This document shows, piece by piece, positions 10,801 through 17,940 of a DNA stretch of 64,000 bases (within the stretch, counting starts at the first letter, position 1; each line of letters begins with the position of its first letter). The translations under genes were made by a program, and so were the position numbers. The notes under the pieces were generated by a model. That model worked only from the letters and a program-made list of their open reading frames with translations, had not been told where the DNA came from and did not search any database. This stretch comes from Lutibacter sp. Hel_I_33_5 (GTDB lineage: Bacteria; Bacteroidota; Bacteroidia; Flavobacteriales; Flavobacteriaceae), in assembly GCF_007827455.1 (NCBI RefSeq), contig NZ_VISM01000001.1, forward strand, positions 2,716,001 to 2,780,000, written 5' to 3'.

Positions 10801-10841
10801 CCGCAAAGACTTATTCTGTAGGTGTAAATATCACATTTTAA
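7830..10841 (+). CDS. SusC/RagA family TonB-linked outer membrane receptor
   Basis: A 1003-residue outer-membrane transporter. It has a signal peptide ending ASVLAQ (residues 1-21), a CarboxypepD_reg-like domain (about 24-105, ISGTVTDKSEPLPGVSVLIK), a TonB plug (about 115-230, with VVVGYGTQ, LDGIPL and the block ILKDASSAAIYGARGANGVV) and a long beta-barrel ending in the aromatic residue Phe1003. SusC proteins import oligomers bound by a SusD lipoprotein, powered by TonB. The susD partner begins 18 bases downstream. No glycoside hydrolase, peptidase or sulfatase gene sits beside it, so the substrate (glycan or peptide) cannot be inferred from context. Confidence 0.97.
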   Translation: MKVKFFLLLMILFINASVLAQEKTISGTVTDKSEPLPGVSVLIKGTNQGTETDFDGKYQINAKNGDILVFRYLSFNTVERTVGLSSSINVSMTENNTVLDEIVVVGYGTQSKRKLTDNVVKLSSKDIDGIPTPNVFNTISGKAAGVQVNQTNGKVEGGLNFRIRGQSSISAGTNPLFVLDGIPLISDDESNNGAPTNPLLTLSPNEIESIDILKDASSAAIYGARGANGVVIITTKQGKSGKAKLNVNLSNGFSSPAGSRDWLNADQYIELFTEAAANGLAFGGWPGPGFVEGRFDRYSNGTWKERTYDTDWESLALVKGHTRDYDFSLSGGNAKTTYFFSGAYNDTKGIVRGNELNRVNARLNIKHQLSKRLSTGMNMSFSITNIDRIANDNAFVTPLQAIAQSPISPAFVDGEPFAGTVYANFLLQDKHSFFNTKIRRVTGKVFGKLEILPELSFNSDLAYDLYDQTENSFTGRLAPFQSTNGQAFASDVLTENFIYSNYFTFNKEFGVDNDLSVVGGMELTKSRRRFSSVTGTQFPTDDFQTINSAAEITVGQGSLTAYSFVGYFLRATFSLKDRYFLKASIRRDGSSRFGKDSRFGTFPAVSAGWIVSNEDFLANNDIVSFLKLRASWGRVGNAEIGNFPSRGLFQGVSYNQKPGLAPTQPSNKELSWESSEQTDVALEFGFLDGRISGEVAYYEKNTDDLLLNVPLPGSSGVPDVLGLPGGINKNIGEITNKGLEFTLQTKNIQTENFSWSTNLNLGQNNNKIKSLPNKNDIIAGQNILREGEVINAFYLIEYAGVDSTNGDALYYKNTDTNGVLDKSTTNDPNLASRIVTGNPFPTLVGGLTNTLTYKKFDLNFTLQGEWGASIYNGAGRFQSTSASWFDNQTVDQLNRWQKPGDITDVPQARLGYTNGAGHSTRFLQESDFIRLRNVTLGYNIPKSLTQKSGIQNIRLYLSGFNLLTITDYDGYDPETRSDAGGVGQIFYSAPAAKTYSVGVNITF

Positions 10842-10859
10842 CTATAAAATTTAAAAGAA

Positions 10860-12215
10860 ATGAAAACATTAAAATATATTTTACTAATTGTTTTAACAGC
10901 TATAGGAATTAGTTGTGAAAATGACTTAAATATTGAGCCAGCTCAGAGTATTTCAACAGAAACAGCTTTATCTTCAGAAGATAATATCATTAATATTCTA
11001 ATTGGAGCTTATGATGAAGCAGGACAAGGACCTACATTTGGAGGTCAAACTCAAATCATAGCAGATTTATTAGGTAATTCTGGACAAGTGGGTTGGGGAG
11101 GATCATTTATAGATCCTAGACAATTAAACAACAAAAGCATTTTAACAAATAATGTATTTGTTAGAGATCTTTGGTATAATTCTTACGAAATTATTAATCA
11201 ATCAAATTTAGTGATTGATAATATTAGTTTAGTAACTAGTGGGAAAGCGAATCAAGTAGAAGGGGAGGCTAAATTTTTAAGAGCCTTGTCTTATTTTGAT
11301 TTAGTTCGTTTGTTTGGTAAGCAATATACAGCAGGAGGAGCAAATAGTCAGTTAGGAGTTCCTTTGCAATTAAAAGGGATTATAGAGTATGCAGAAGATT
11401 TGTCTATCGCAAGAAATACGGTAGAAGAGGTGTATACGCAAATTATTAATGATTTAAATGAAGCCTATAATAAATTGCCTGCTTCAAACAGTTATTTTGT
11501 CGATAAATATGCTGCAAAAGCACTTTTATCAAGAGTATATTTACAACAAGGAGCTTATGCGAATGCAAGAGATGCAGCACATGATGTTTTACAAAGTAGT
11601 GGTCATAGTTTAACTCCTACTTTTGCAGGTGCATTTAATAATAATGTTGATAGTTCTGAAGATATTTTTGCTTTTCAAGTTACCAGTCAGACTGGCGCGC
11701 AGCAATTAATTAATTTTTATGCTTCGCAAGCTAACGGAGGAAGACAAGGAGATATTACTATTCAGCCAGGTTATTTAGCTCTTTTTGATGATGTAGCTAA
11801 TGATATTAGAGATAATTTTAACTATGTGAGTCCAGATAATGGCGAAGATTTGACGTCAAAATATACAAACCAATTTGCTAATATTTCTATGTTTAGAATT
11901 GCAGAAATGCACCTCATAAGAGCAGAAGCTAACTTTAGAGAAGGAAGTTCATTAGGTTTAGCACCTTTAGTAGAAATAAACACATTAAGAGCAAGATCAT
12001 CAGCATCTCCTTTGGGAGCAGTCACTTTGGCGTTAATACTTAATGAAAGAGAACTAGAATTAGCTTTTGAAGGCTTCTTTTTACATGATTATAAGAGAAC
12101 GCAACGTACAGTTGCTGGAATTTCTTTTGATAGCGATAGTTTAGTGCTTCCGATTCCAGATTTAGAAATGGATACCAATTCTAAAATGGTACAAAACCCC
12201 GGGTATACAAATTAA
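10860..12215 (+). CDS. SusD/RagB family nutrient-binding outer membrane lipoprotein
   Basis: A 451-residue surface lipoprotein with lipobox IGISC (Cys19), an N-terminal SusD-like region (about residues 20-215: ALSSEDNIINILIGAYDEA, EGEAKFLRALSYFDLVRLFG) and a C-terminal RagB/SusD domain containing RIAEMHLIRAEANFR and LNERELELAFEG and ending DLEMDTNSKMVQNPGY. It binds the ligand at the cell surface and forms the lid over SusC. The gene is cotranscribed with susC, and a terminator follows at 12241. At about 450 residues it is at the short end of the family. Confidence 0.96.
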   Translation: MKTLKYILLIVLTAIGISCENDLNIEPAQSISTETALSSEDNIINILIGAYDEAGQGPTFGGQTQIIADLLGNSGQVGWGGSFIDPRQLNNKSILTNNVFVRDLWYNSYEIINQSNLVIDNISLVTSGKANQVEGEAKFLRALSYFDLVRLFGKQYTAGGANSQLGVPLQLKGIIEYAEDLSIARNTVEEVYTQIINDLNEAYNKLPASNSYFVDKYAAKALLSRVYLQQGAYANARDAAHDVLQSSGHSLTPTFAGAFNNNVDSSEDIFAFQVTSQTGAQQLINFYASQANGGRQGDITIQPGYLALFDDVANDIRDNFNYVSPDNGEDLTSKYTNQFANISMFRIAEMHLIRAEANFREGSSLGLAPLVEINTLRARSSASPLGAVTLALILNERELELAFEGFFLHDYKRTQRTVAGISFDSDSLVLPIPDLEMDTNSKMVQNPGYTN

Positions 12216-12240
12216 ATTGCTTTTTTGAATTAACATTTAA

Positions 12241-12276
12241 AAGATCAGAAGATATTTTCTTCTGGTCTTTTTTTTA
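12241..12276 (+). terminator. Terminator after susD
   Basis: Stem AAGATCAGAAGA / TCTTCTGGTCTT (one G-T pair) with a short loop, followed by a run of T that ends at the stop codon of the convergent pyrF. Confidence 0.8.
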
Positions 12277-13083
12277 TAAAAGAGCGCTCATTTGTTTTTG
12301 CAATTCTTCAGCTTTCTTTGCAGCTGCATCTGCAAAATCAGTATCTTTTGAAGCATAAATAATTCCTCTAGAAGAATTAATCAATAATCCAACAGTATCG
12401 GTCATTCCATATTTACAAACATCTTGTAAACTTCCTCCTTGTGCGCCCACACCAGGAACTAATAAAAAAGAATCTGGAATAATTTTTCTGATATCTGCTA
12501 AATATTCTGCTTTAGTAGCGCCAACAACATACATTAGGTTTTCTGAGTTTTTCCAACTTTTAGAAGTCTCTAAAACCTGTTTGTACAATTCTGTATTGTC
12601 AAGTTGTTTTGTTTGAAAATCGTAAGCACCTTGATTTGATGTTAGTGCTAATAAAATAGTGTGTTTATTTTCAAAAGCTAGAAAAGGTTCAACAGAATCT
12701 TTACCCATATAAGGTGCAACGGTAACAGAATCGAATGCTAAATCTTCAAAAAAAGCTTTTGCATACATGGTAGAGGTATTTCCAATATCTCCACGCTTTG
12801 CATCTGCAATTGTAAAAATCTCTGGATGCTTTTCATTTAAATACCTAATGGTTTTTTCTAAGGCTTTCCATCCTTTAATTCCATAGGCTTCATAAAAAGC
12901 CGTGTTAGGTTTGTAAGCAACACATAAATGATGCGTAGCATCAATAATTGCTTTGTTAAATTCAAATATTGGGTCTTCTAAGGCTAATAAATGCGGTGGA
13001 ATTTTATCTAAATCAACATCTAAACCAATGCTTAGAAAAGATTTTTTCTTTCTAATTTCGGTAACCAATTGCTGTGTTGTCAT
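12274..13083 (-). CDS. pyrF: Orotidine 5'-phosphate decarboxylase
   Basis: Decarboxylates OMP to UMP, the last step of de novo pyrimidine synthesis. The 269-residue length and sequence match the longer type-2 form found in Bacteroidota, mycobacteria and myxobacteria. Substrate motif SIGLDVDLD is near residue 18, the catalytic motif [10 protein letters not shown] covers residues 94-103 (Asp94, Lys96, Asp99), and [10 protein letters not shown] is the phosphate-binding loop. The gene faces SusD (convergent) and is divergent from the ABC permease. A -7 box (TACCTTTG) lies on the minus strand at 13104-13111. pyrR and pyrB are about 18 kb away. Confidence 0.96.
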   Translation of the reverse strand: MTTQQLVTEIRKKKSFLSIGLDVDLDKIPPHLLALEDPIFEFNKAIIDATHHLCVAYKPNTAFYEAYGIKGWKALEKTIRYLNEKHPEIFTIADAKRGDIGNTSTMYAKAFFEDLAFDSVTVAPYMGKDSVEPFLAFENKHTILLALTSNQGAYDFQTKQLDNTELYKQVLETSKSWKNSENLMYVVGATKAEYLADIRKIIPDSFLLVPGVGAQGGSLQDVCKYGMTDTVGLLINSSRGIIYASKDTDFADAAAKKAEELQKQMSALL

Positions 13084-13103
13084 GTCAAGAATTAAAAGTT
13101 ATG

Positions 13104-13140
13104 CAAAGGTAAGTATTTTTAAGACTTTCGGTTATCTTTG
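13104..13140. promoter_or_regulatory. Divergent -7 promoter boxes for pyrF and ABC permease
   Basis: TACCTTTG on the minus strand (13104-13111) serves pyrF and TATCTTTG on the plus strand (13133-13140) serves the permease gene. Both match the Flavobacteriia TANNTTTG consensus; no good TTG -33 box was found for either. Confidence 0.6.
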
Positions 13141-13146
13141 TTTTAA

Positions 13147-14223
13147 ATGATTCAGTATTTTCTTAACAAAATTTTCTACGGATTTTTAACGCTGTTTGGT
13201 GTGATAACGGTAATTTTCTTTCTATTTAATATTTTACCAGGAGATCCAGCACGTATGATGTTAGATCAACGAGAAGATGCAGCGCAATTAGAAATCATTA
13301 GAAAAAAATATGGTTTCGATCAGCCAGTTTTTACACAATACTTGTATTATTTAAATGATGTTTCACCAATTTCATTTCATTCTAATACAAGTGATAATTA
13401 CACTTATTTATCAGAAAATAAATATACCTACACTAAACTATTTTCAATAGGCAATAGAACCACGGTTATTAAATACCCGTATTTGCGACAATCGTTTCAG
13501 AAAAGTGGAAAAAAAGTATCTGAAGTAATTTCAGAAACATTACCCAATACAGCAGTTTTAGCATTGTTTTCAATACTAATTGCGATTGTATTAGGAATCT
13601 TTTTCGGCATTATCTCAGCCTTAAAAAAAGATACGGTCTTCGATAGCGTTATTGCTGTAATTAGCACGTTTGGAATGAGTGTTCCGTCCTTTTTCTCGGC
13701 TATTTTATTCGCTTGGTTCTTTGGATTTGTTTTGCATGAATATACCCATTTAGAAATGACAGGGAGTTTGTATGTAGTCGATAATTTTGGAGAAGGAAGT
13801 TATATTCAATGGAAAAACTTATTGCTTCCAGCAGTTGTTTTAGGTATTAGGCCCTTAGCAGTTGTTATACAATTAACTCGTAATTCTTTGCTCGAAATTT
13901 TAACGCAAGATTATGTAAGAACCGCAAAGGCAAAAGGACTAAGTATGTATAATGTTGTAAAAAGACATGCGTTAAAAAATGCCTTGAATCCAGTAGTTAC
14001 AGCAATTTCTGGTTGGTTTGCATCGATGTTAGCAGGGGCAGTTTTTGTTGAATATATTTTTAACTGGAACGGTTTGGGTAAAGAAATTGTAAACGCATTA
14101 AATACGCTAGATTTACCTGTAATCATGGGAAGTGTTTTGGTAATAGCAACATTGTTTATATTAATTAATATTCTAGTTGATGTTATCTATAGTTGGTTAG
14201 ATCCTAGAATTCGTTTAGAATAA
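13147..14223 (+). CDS. ABC transporter permease, DppB/OppB family
   Basis: A 358-residue inner-membrane permease of a peptide/nickel-type importer. It has an N-terminal membrane segment followed by the family signature NILPGDPARMML, an insert of about 90 residues, then a BPD_transp_1 domain with the EAA-like loop DYVRTAKAKGLSMYNVVKRH (about residues 256-275) that contacts the ATPase. The C-terminus, YSWLDPRIRLE, is the usual DppB end. No second permease (DppC), ATPase or binding protein lies within the window, so partners must be elsewhere. The next gene starts 3 bases after the stop. The start lies 6 bases after the -7 box, so the leader would be extremely short. Confidence 0.92.
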   Translation: MIQYFLNKIFYGFLTLFGVITVIFFLFNILPGDPARMMLDQREDAAQLEIIRKKYGFDQPVFTQYLYYLNDVSPISFHSNTSDNYTYLSENKYTYTKLFSIGNRTTVIKYPYLRQSFQKSGKKVSEVISETLPNTAVLALFSILIAIVLGIFFGIISALKKDTVFDSVIAVISTFGMSVPSFFSAILFAWFFGFVLHEYTHLEMTGSLYVVDNFGEGSYIQWKNLLLPAVVLGIRPLAVVIQLTRNSLLEILTQDYVRTAKAKGLSMYNVVKRHALKNALNPVVTAISGWFASMLAGAVFVEYIFNWNGLGKEIVNALNTLDLPVIMGSVLVIATLFILINILVDVIYSWLDPRIRLE

Positions 14224-14226
14224 AAA

Positions 14227-14709
14227 ATGAAAAAAATACTTTTACTACTGCTTGTTGTTTTTGCAAGCTGCGAAACGCCTACTCAATTTTCTGACATTGC
14301 TTTACAAGATACCGTGGTTACATTGCAAGATGAAACGGTAACCTTTATAGAAGTGCTTCATAAATATAAAGGGAAAAAAATATTGATTGATGTTTGGGCT
14401 TCTTGGTGTGGTGATTGTATAAAATCGTTACCAAGAACTAAAGAATTACAGCAAGAATTTCCAGAAGCTGTGTTTTTATTTTTATCGGTTGATAAAAACA
14501 ATAAAGCTTGGAAAAACGGAATTAAAAGATTTCGAATATCTGGTGAGCATTATAATTTACCTAAAGGAATGAAAAAAGGTGATTTAGTAGATTTTTTAGG
14601 ATTAAGATGGATCCCTAGATATCTTGTAATCAATGAAAACGGTTTCGTAGATTTATTTAAAGCAACCAAAGCTAGCGACTCAAATATAGTGGAAGCCTTA
14701 AAAAAATAA
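14227..14709 (+). CDS. TlpA/thioredoxin-like lipoprotein
   Basis: A 160-residue lipoprotein with lipobox VFASC (Cys15) and one thioredoxin-fold domain (about residues 35-158). The redox motif is WASWCGDC (Cys61, Cys64), with a cis-proline region RWIPRYLVI. TlpA/ResA-like proteins of this type act in the periplasm as thiol-disulfide reductants. It is translationally close to the upstream ABC permease (3-base gap). The motif CGDC is unusual compared with CGPC or CxPC but is seen in envelope thioredoxins. Physiological partner unknown. Confidence 0.85.
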   Translation: MKKILLLLLVVFASCETPTQFSDIALQDTVVTLQDETVTFIEVLHKYKGKKILIDVWASWCGDCIKSLPRTKELQQEFPEAVFLFLSVDKNNKAWKNGIKRFRISGEHYNLPKGMKKGDLVDFLGLRWIPRYLVINENGFVDLFKATKASDSNIVEALKK

Positions 14710-14711
14710 CT

Positions 14712-14719
14712 TATTTTTG
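14712..14719 (+). promoter_or_regulatory. -7 promoter box for tpiA
   Basis: TATTTTTG matches TANNTTTG, 42 bases before the tpiA start; no -33 TTG is evident. Confidence 0.45.
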
Positions 14720-14761
14720 TGCTTTAAATATTGATATAAAAAACAACTAAAGTACTTTATA

Positions 14762-15520
14762 ATGAGACAAAAAATAGTAGCTGGTAACTGGAAAATGAAT
14801 AATGATAAAGATGCCACTAAAAAGTTGATCAAACAACTAAGAAAATCAACCAAGAAATTATCACTTAAAAATACTAGAGTTATTGTAGCTCCTACTTTTG
14901 TTAATCTTTCTGCTGCTATAAAAAGAGCAAAAAAATCTAAAATAGAAGTTGTAGCACAAAATATGCATCAAGCTAAAAATGGTGCTTTTACTGGAGAAAT
15001 TTCTGCTGAGATGTTAAAATCTATCGGTGTAAAAACAGTTATTTTAGGACATTCTGAAAGAAGAACATACTTTGGTGAAACAGATGCTTTACTTGCAGAA
15101 AAAGTAAATGCAGTTTTAGAAAACAAGTTAGAAACTATTTTTTGTTTCGGTGAATTATTAGAAGATAGAAAGTCTGAAAATCATTTTGCTGTTGTAGAAA
15201 GTCAATTAAAAAATGGATTATTTCATTTAGAAGCATCTGCTTGGAAACATATTGTTTTAGCGTACGAACCAGTTTGGGCTATTGGTACTGGAGAAACTGC
15301 AAGTCCAGAACAAGCACAAGAAATGCACGCTTTTATAAGAAGTATTATAGAAAAGCAATACAATAAAGATGTTGCCGATAATGTATCTATCTTATATGGT
15401 GGAAGTGTAAAACCAGCTAATGCAGAAGAGATTTTTTCTAAGCCAGATGTAGATGGAGGTTTAATTGGTGGTGCAGCATTAAAAGCAGAAGATTTTACCG
15501 CAATTATAAAAGCAATATAA
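14762..15520 (+). CDS. tpiA: Triosephosphate isomerase
   Basis: Interconverts dihydroxyacetone phosphate and glyceraldehyde 3-phosphate in glycolysis and gluconeogenesis. All catalytic elements are present in 252 residues: GNWKMN with Lys11, GHSERR with His97, AYEPVWAIGTG with the catalytic Glu169 and flexible loop, and the phosphate-binding GGSVKPAN. Length is standard for the family. A terminator hairpin follows at 15564-15597, overlapping the promoter and leader of prmA. Confidence 0.98.
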   Translation: MRQKIVAGNWKMNNDKDATKKLIKQLRKSTKKLSLKNTRVIVAPTFVNLSAAIKRAKKSKIEVVAQNMHQAKNGAFTGEISAEMLKSIGVKTVILGHSERRTYFGETDALLAEKVNAVLENKLETIFCFGELLEDRKSENHFAVVESQLKNGLFHLEASAWKHIVLAYEPVWAIGTGETASPEQAQEMHAFIRSIIEKQYNKDVADNVSILYGGSVKPANAEEIFSKPDVDGGLIGGAALKAEDFTAIIKAI

Positions 15521-15531
15521 AGGAAGTTAAA

Positions 15532-15564
15532 TTGTATTAATTCCTTAGAAAACTAATAAATTTG
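15532..15564 (+). promoter_or_regulatory. Promoter for prmA
   Basis: TTG (15532-15534), 22-base spacer, TAAATTTG (15557-15564): a full match to the Flavobacteriia consensus. The expected start of transcription (about 15570) lies inside the left arm of the tpiA terminator hairpin. Confidence 0.7.
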
Positions 15565-15597
15565 CATCAAGATTTTAAAAATCTTGATGCATTTTTT
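15564..15597 (+). terminator. tpiA terminator overlapping the prmA leader
   Basis: GCATCAAGATT (15564-15574) pairs with AATCTTGATGC (15580-15590), an 11-bp stem with a 5-base loop, followed by a run of seven T that abuts the prmA start codon at 15599. Confidence 0.8.
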
Positions 15598-15598
15598 T

Positions 15599-16435
15599 AT
15601 GGATAATATTTATATAGAATATAATTTTACAGTGACACCTAAAGAACCAGCTACTGAAATTCTAATTGCAGAATTAGGAGCTGTTGGTTTTGAAAGTTTT
15701 GTTGAAAACGATAATGGAGTAACTGCTTTCATTCAGAAAAATGATTGGAACTCAACTATTTTAAACGATTTATTTATTTTAAATTCAGAAGATTTTACCA
15801 TAGAATATAATCATAATGAGGTAGCGCAGACTAATTGGAATGAAGAATGGGAAAAGAATTTTTCTCCAATTCAGGTTGACGATTTAGTGAGTATTCGCGC
15901 ACCATTTCATGAAAATCCTAATCTGAAATACGATATTGTTATTGAACCAAAAATGAGTTTTGGTACGGGACATCATGAAACTACACACATGATGGTACAA
16001 CATTTATTGCAAATAGATGTAACTGATAAGAAGGTATTAGATATGGGTTGCGGAACGGGTATTCTGGCAATTTTTGCAGAAATGAGAGGTGCAAATCCTA
16101 TCGATGCCATAGATATAGATACTTGGTGCTATGAGAACTCGATAGAAAATGTTGCTCGAAATAAGTGTAAATATATTTTGGTGTACGAAGGAGACTCATC
16201 GTTATTAATCAATAAGAAATACGATCTAATCATAGCAAACATCAATAGGAATATCTTATTGATGGATATGAAAATATATACCAACTGTTTAAATGATAAA
16301 GGCGTTTTATTATTAAGTGGGTTCTATCAAGAAGATATTCCACTTATAGATGAAGAAGTTTCTAAATACGATTTGGAATTAGAAACCGTTATTGAAAGAA
16401 ATAACTGGGTAGCGTTAAAATTTAATAAGAAGTAA
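15599..16435 (+). CDS. prmA: Ribosomal protein L11 methyltransferase
   Basis: SAM-dependent methyltransferase that modifies ribosomal protein L11. The 278-residue form chosen here starts MDNIYIEYNF, as PrmA homologues of Bacteroidota do; in-frame TTG and ATG codons at 15584 and 15587 lie inside the upstream terminator hairpin and are less likely. Diagnostic blocks: SFGTGHHETTHMM, SAM-binding DMGCGTGILAIFA (motif I), AIDIDTWCYENSIEN, and ANINRNILL (post-motif NI/NL). It is the first gene of a run with clpS. Confidence 0.95.
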   Translation: MDNIYIEYNFTVTPKEPATEILIAELGAVGFESFVENDNGVTAFIQKNDWNSTILNDLFILNSEDFTIEYNHNEVAQTNWNEEWEKNFSPIQVDDLVSIRAPFHENPNLKYDIVIEPKMSFGTGHHETTHMMVQHLLQIDVTDKKVLDMGCGTGILAIFAEMRGANPIDAIDIDTWCYENSIENVARNKCKYILVYEGDSSLLINKKYDLIIANINRNILLMDMKIYTNCLNDKGVLLLSGFYQEDIPLIDEEVSKYDLELETVIERNNWVALKFNKK

Positions 16436-16458
16436 AAAAATATTTTTACATTAGCAAG

Positions 16459-16734
16459 ATGAGTACAAAAGAAAAAATACAAGAAGAAGTTGATGTTTTA
16501 GAAAAAGAAGTCTTTCAACACGAAATTGTTTTACACAATGATGAAGTAAATACTTTTGATTTTGTTATTGATTCTTTAATGGATGTTTGCGAGCATACTT
16601 TAGAGCAAGCAGAGCAATGTACCATATTAGTTCATTATAAAGGTAAATGCACGGTTAAATCTGGTGAGTATAAAGATTTAGAGCCAAGATGCTCTAAGTT
16701 ATTACAGCTTGGTTTATCTGCAGAACTCGTTTAA
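16459..16734 (+). CDS. clpS: ATP-dependent Clp protease adaptor ClpS
   Basis: A 91-residue adaptor that delivers N-degron substrates to ClpAP/ClpCP. The core ClpS fold is seen: IVLHNDEVNTFDFVIDSLMDV (substrate-pocket region with the conserved Asn-Asp), EQAEQCTILVHYKGKCTVKSGEY and a C-terminal SAELV strand. In this family HNDxxxxxxxV contacts the bulky N-terminal residue. It sits 23 bases after prmA and directly abuts the next frame. Confidence 0.95.
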   Translation: MSTKEKIQEEVDVLEKEVFQHEIVLHNDEVNTFDFVIDSLMDVCEHTLEQAEQCTILVHYKGKCTVKSGEYKDLEPRCSKLLQLGLSAELV

Positions 16735-17007
16735 ATGGAGAACGTATTTAAATATTACGAGTTTTCCGACTTCAAAAAAGACGAATCTGATTCGTTTTCT
16801 AATAATGAAATAAGTTTTACTGAATTAAATTCGACTCATTTTTTAATTTTTGAAAAAAATAATGATACTTATACATTATATGTTTCAAAATATTCTTCTA
16901 AAAACGATATTGGCGTTAAATCACCAGAAATACTAGAGTTGTTAGTAGAAAACTACGATAAGAGTATTCCCGAACATCGTGTAATTTTAAGGCGATATCT
17001 TGAATAA
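16735..17007 (+). CDS. Hypothetical protein following clpS
   Basis: A 90-residue acidic, soluble-looking protein whose ATG immediately follows the clpS stop codon with no gap, implying translational coupling. It is Asp/Glu/Ser/Asn-rich with alternating strand-like stretches (HFLIFEKNNDTYTLYVSKY) and a helical end (RVILRRYLE). There is no signal peptide, cysteine or recognisable motif. I do not recognise the family. The coupling suggests expression in fixed ratio with ClpS, but no role can be assigned. Confidence 0.65.
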   Translation: MENVFKYYEFSDFKKDESDSFSNNEISFTELNSTHFLIFEKNNDTYTLYVSKYSSKNDIGVKSPEILELLVENYDKSIPEHRVILRRYLE

Positions 17008-17110
17008 AGTGTAGTTCGTCGAAAACCTTCCCAACCTTTTTTAAGTTTTTTTTTAATTTGTAGTGACTTTAAGAAATAATTAGGGTCATATAAATAGAAA
17101 GAAACAAAAA

Positions 17111-17311
17111 ATGTTTAAAAATAATAAGATAAACATAATCTTAACATTTTTATTTCTGCTATCCTCAACACTATTAAGTGGTCAAATAGTACCACCGCCT
17201 GTGCCGCCGCCGCCGCCGCCAGGAATACCGATTAGTGGAGGAGTAGAAATACTTTTTGTAGGTGGATTGTTATACGGATTAATAAAAAAATATAAAGATA
17301 GTAGTAGTTAG
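17111..17311 (+). CDS. Short PID-CTERM-like exported protein
   Basis: A 66-residue protein: signal peptide (to LLSGQ, about residue 25), proline-rich spacer (PPPVPPPPPPG), then PISGG followed by a hydrophobic helix (VEILFVGGLLYGLI) and a basic tail (KKYKD). This matches the tripartite layout of PID-CTERM sorting tails of Bacteroidota, in which a PIDGG-like motif precedes a membrane segment and a positive end; here Ser replaces Asp. Almost nothing but the tail is present. Assignment is from memory of the motif. Confidence 0.6.
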   Translation: MFKNNKINIILTFLFLLSSTLLSGQIVPPPVPPPPPPGIPISGGVEILFVGGLLYGLIKKYKDSSS

Positions 17312-17337
17312 TTTTTATACTAAGTTTGGTTAGATGA

Positions 17338-17367
17338 AAGGGCCTTGAATTTTATTCAAGGTCTTTT
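17338..17367 (+). terminator. Terminator after the PID-CTERM-like gene
   Basis: GGCCTTGAA (17341-17349) and TTCAAGGTC (17355-17363) form a 9-bp stem, then TTTT. Confidence 0.7.
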
Positions 17368-17395
17368 CTATTTTTAGGAAAGTTTACACAAAAGA

Positions 17396-17426
17396 AAAAG
17401 CGCATCTAGTAAGATGCGCTTTTTTG
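17396..17426. terminator. Bidirectional terminator next to tRNA-Arg
   Basis: AAGCGCATCT and AGATGCGCTT with loop AGTA, flanked by A-run and T-run, so it can stop transcription from either side: chiefly the minus-strand tRNA. Confidence 0.8.
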
Positions 17427-17429
17427 TTG

Positions 17430-17503
17430 TGACCATGGCAGGATTCAAACCTGCAACCTCTTGAGCCGTAATCAAGTGCGCTATTCAGTTGCGCCACATG
17501 GCC
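17430..17503 (-). tRNA. tRNA-Arg (anticodon ACG)
   Basis: The minus strand folds as a complete cloverleaf: acceptor GGCCATG / CATGGTC (one G-U pair), D stem GCGC/GCGC, anticodon stem CTTGA/TCAAG with loop TTACGGC (ACG at positions 34-36), 5-base variable loop, T stem GCAGG/CCTGC with loop TTTGAAT, discriminator A. CCA is not encoded. A -7 box TATATTTG lies at 17515-17522. A34 would be read as inosine if TadA is present, decoding CGN codons. Confidence 0.95.
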
Positions 17504-17514
17504 TTTTGCGGCTG

Positions 17515-17522
17515 CAAATATA
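17515..17522 (-). promoter_or_regulatory. -7 promoter box for tRNA-Arg
   Basis: Minus-strand TATATTTG, 12 bases before the mature 5' end of the tRNA. Confidence 0.5.
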
Positions 17523-17547
17523 CTTGTAATTTCTAAATACAGAAATA

Positions 17548-17775
17548 TTATTCAGTAATTTCTTTCCTATAATTTTCTATTATTGGTGTTGCTTTTTCTA
17601 AATCTTCATTTAAAATATATAATTCAACACTGTCTGGTAAGCTACCAAAACCACCTAAAACAGCAGAATGCACTTTGTCTTTTACAATGCTTACTATTTT
17701 AGTATCTTCTAAAAGATCTTTTAACCTGTTAACAATAATGTTACTGTTCGTAAATACTTTAATGTACTTGCTCAT
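17548..17775 (-). CDS. DUF2007-type small protein
   Basis: A 75-residue protein with a ferredoxin-like strand-helix pattern: IKVFTNSNIIVNRLKDLLED, an aliphatic/Gly segment SAVLGGFGSLPDSVELYILN and LEKATPIIENYR. This is the pattern of the DUF2007 (putative signal-transducing, PII-like fold) family, where a first strand is followed by a helix and a final strand pair. It has no signal peptide. It lies 12 bases downstream of another small minus-strand gene, probably in one transcript. Function unknown. Confidence 0.75.
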   Translation of the reverse strand: MSKYIKVFTNSNIIVNRLKDLLEDTKIVSIVKDKVHSAVLGGFGSLPDSVELYILNEDLEKATPIIENYRKEITE

Positions 17776-17787
17776 AATATTTGGTTT

Positions 17788-17940
17788 TTAATCTAACGAC
17801 TTTTTAGTGATAAAAGCTCTCCAACCAATAATAGCTAATTGAAATTTGGAAGCTTTAGTTACGTCCAATCTTTTTTTTGTAAAAGAAGGTAAAATTGCTT
17901 TATTAAGTTTGGCAATAGTTTTATAAAGTTGTTTTTTCAT
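17788..17940 (-). CDS. Conserved 50-residue basic protein
   Basis: ATG at 17940-17938, TAA at 17790-17788. The product is basic (12 Lys and 2 Arg) with the blocks LPSFTKKRLD and KASKFQLAIIGWRAFITKK. I recall near-identical 50-residue proteins upstream of DUF2007 genes in other Flavobacteriaceae, sometimes labelled SsrA-binding protein; nothing of an SmpB fold is visible here. The W-R pair and conserved hydrophobic stretch suggest a real protein. Function unknown. Confidence 0.7.
   Translation of the reverse strand: MKKQLYKTIAKLNKAILPSFTKKRLDVTKASKFQLAIIGWRAFITKKSLD

Noticed and set aside
17155-17225. CCGCCGCCG tract as a regulatory repeat
   Set aside because: It encodes the proline-rich spacer of the PID-CTERM-like protein; its high GC is explained by proline codons.
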